A stretch of 64,000 nucleotides of DNA from Sipunculus nudus. Its lineage: Eukaryota; Annelida; Sipuncula; Golfingiida; Sipunculidae. The notes below the pieces were generated by a model that was not told the DNA's origin, did no database searches, and saw nothing but the letters and a program-made list of their open reading frames with translations. Within the stretch, counting starts at the first letter, position 1. Every line of letters starts with the position of its first letter. Position numbers and translations under genes: made by a program. The stretch lies in NCBI GenBank assembly GCA_026874595.1, contig CM049314.1, forward strand, positions 66,635,300 to 66,699,299. Reading direction: 5' to 3'. This document shows, one piece after another, positions 61,720 to 64,000 of the stretch.

Positions 61720-64000
61720 AACAAGTGACCCATGGGTCATGACGCTCAGCTGACTGGGAAGAGATTCGCAAAAGGAAATTTTATCATCAGAATGGTAGTA
61801 TATACCCATTCAACTGAAGCATCAAACAGATTAACCAACAGGCCAAGATTTAGTCTGTATTTATATATCTCAAAAATAGAGAAAAATGTGTAAACTTTTA
61901 AAACTAGAATACAGGGTAACCGACAAGTGACTACATGTATCTGCCAAAATCGGATAGTGAGGCATGGATTGAGTGGCAAGGGGAAATAGAGTGAGGTATG
62001 TTGCATATTAGCATGGATGTCTGCAGCCTAAATGTGTATGTAGGTTGTGCCACCTACCACAAATCCAGAAAGCTGTCCAAGTTGTATACACCTGCAAAAT
62101 TTTAGGCAGAAAAGTCAAACCACTACATGTATATGAGCGATTTTTGCCCATGGCAGACAAACAGACAAACACTGTGCAAAAATCTTTGCAGGTAACCCCT
62201 CCAGTTTTGTGTATGATAAAGACCTATGTGAGATCTAAACACATGCACAATTTTGGCCTAATCGGTCAAATGGTTCCTGAGATATGAGCTTGGATGTGTG
62301 CAGCGTTAACTAGAATGTAGGTGGCGCCACCTGTCATAAAATCAAAAAAGCTGTCCACGATGTATAAACCTGCAAAATTTTAGGCAGTTATGTCAAACCA
62401 CTACAGAGAAATGAGTGATTTTAGGCCACGGCAGACTAACAGACAGACGCTGTGCAAACATTGTTACAGGTGGCGCCACCATTTTTTATGTATGTTACAG
62501 AGCTATCAAAGGGCTACATTTGTGTAAATTTTATTTCCTGATCGGTCAAACGGTTCCCAAGATATAAGCTTGGATGTCATCAGCGTGAACGTGAACGTAG
62601 GTGGCGCCACCTGTCATAAAATCAAGAAAGCTATCCTGGATGTATACGCATGACGAATTTCAGGTGAATTAGTCAATTCACTGCAGAGATATGAGTGATT
62701 TTAACCCAAGGCAGATGAACAGATGGACACTGTGCAAACATGGTTACAGGTGGCGCCACCATTTTTTGTGTATGTTATAAAGCAATCCAAGGGCTACATT
62801 TGTATCAATTTTATTTCCTGATCGGTCAAACGGTTCCCGAGATATGAGGGTTTATGAGTGGAAACAGACCCACAAATGGACACTGGATAGAGAGGAAAGG
62901 TCAGAGGTCAACGCAAATTGGTTAGGCACCAGTTCTCATGTGACCCGATAATAGGTGTAAGTTTGGGAAAAATCGGTCCATTAGTCTCCAAGAGCTCTCT
63001 GGAAACGAACGCCGCCGCGGTGGAGGAACTCGGTCAAAAACATAGTATCCGCAAAACTTCGTTTTGGCGGATACAAAAATACAGGTGGCTCCACCAGTCT
63101 GCAGAAACTAATAAAAACACTTAATGGTCAATATCCATGCAAAAAATCATGGTGATCTCTGCATTAGTTGTTCAGATACTTCAGTTTTTGTATCAAATTG
63201 TCCATTATTCTGAGGGATACTTCGGAGTCCTATAGCTTGAAGGATATGGGTAACAGAGACCTTATTTCAAGTTTCCACAGGCACCTTTCATGGGCCTCCT
63301 TGCATGACAAGAATGAAGATTCTAGGTCCAGTTGTTGCCATTTGTACCCTGTTGACAGATAACCACATCTTTAAAGGTCTCAAAAAAAAGAAAAAAATTC
63401 GTAAAAATTTGAAAAAAAATAGAGGTGGCACACCCAGTCTGCAGAAACTGATGGAACAGCTCATGATCAATATGTATGCCGAAAATCATGACCATCAGTG
63501 TTGTAGTTATTGAAATACTGCAGTTTTTGTATCAAATTTTCCATTATTCTGGGGGGGGGGGGGGTATTTTGGACCCATACAGCTTAAAGAATATGGGTAA
63601 CAGAGACCTAATTTCAAGTTTCCATGGAGACTTTTCATGGGTCTCCCTGTGTGTCAAGAATGAAGATTCTTGGTCCAGTTTTTATGATTTGTGCCCTGTT
63701 AACAGATGTTCATATCTTTAAAGGTCTCAAAAATACAGAAAAATTTCGTAAAAAAAAACGAACAAATACAGGTGGTGCCACCAGTCTGCAGAAACTTATG
63801 AAACACTCCATGATCAATATCCATGCAAACAATTATGGTTATCTCTGCATTAGTTGTTCAGATACTTTAGCTTTTGTATCAAATTTTCCATTATTCTGAG
63901 CTGTACTTTGGAGTGCCATAGCTCAAAGGATATGGGTAACAGAGACCAAATTTCAGGTTTCCATGGAGACTTATCATGGGTCTCCCTGTGTGTCAAGAAC
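61720..64000 (+). mobile_element. Pearl/Helentron-like element X5, runs off the window
   Basis: From the same AACAAGTGACCC terminus it follows X4 at an offset of 4679 bases (4676 after the G run, 14 G here against 17 in X4) to the window end. I see about five substitutions in 2.28 kb. Upstream flanks differ, so similarity starts exactly at the terminus. Its 3' end lies outside. Confidence 0.9.

Overview
This is a eukaryotic nuclear window. Its genes are cut into short exons with GT..AG introns, the non-coding DNA is AT-rich, pure AT/CT/GA microsatellites are common, and dispersed repeats are dense. The repeat types (pearl-like elements with central tandem repeats and a GGAC-type tetranucleotide run before a terminal hairpin, tRNA-derived SINEs, an APE-type LINE) and the protein sequences fit a lophotrochozoan, most likely a bivalve mollusc. 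I infer this; there is no species marker.

Two genes can be reconstructed, both on the minus strand. (1) Positions 15435 down to 6422 encode a complete 9-exon ionotropic glutamate receptor of 518 residues. All intron phases agree. It has a signal peptide, S1, M1, pore loop, M3, S2 and M4, but no amino-terminal domain; a short basic linker with a furin-type site replaces it. (2) Positions 61061 down to 50449 hold the last six exons (322 residues) of a coiled-coil protein that I recognise as CEP63/DEUP1, a centriole-duplication factor. Its 5' exons lie beyond the right edge.

Layout: 1-1570, decayed minus-strand Ty3/gypsy gag-pol; 2024-2700, LTR-like segment; 2.7-6.4 kb, intergenic with a foldback element; 6.4-15.4 kb, receptor gene with a 37-bp minisatellite and a MITE in its introns; 15.5-18.8 kb, pearl-like element X1; 19.85-23.56 kb, broken LINE; 23.6-26.7 kb, intergenic; 26.7-28.6 kb, element Y1; 28.6-35.4 kb, AT-rich intergenic DNA; 35.4-39.4 kb, element X2; 40.4-42.7 kb, SINE fragments and GAGTCC-rich repeats; 43.9-45.5 kb, element Y2; 45.6-50.3 kb, intergenic; 50.4-64 kb, CEP63 3' half, whose introns carry a SINE dimer, a MITE and three X-type insertions. 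Two of those (X4, X5) are almost identical.

The most unusual material is of two kinds. One is the receptor itself: no amino-terminal domain, Trp at the Q/R pore site, Arg at a ligand-contact position and a furin-like site before S1. The other is a group of repeats whose termini share one architecture (AACAAG, palindrome, subterminal inverted repeat ... GCTAAAA) but whose internal cassettes are shuffled between terminus types, suggesting modular Helitron-like elements.
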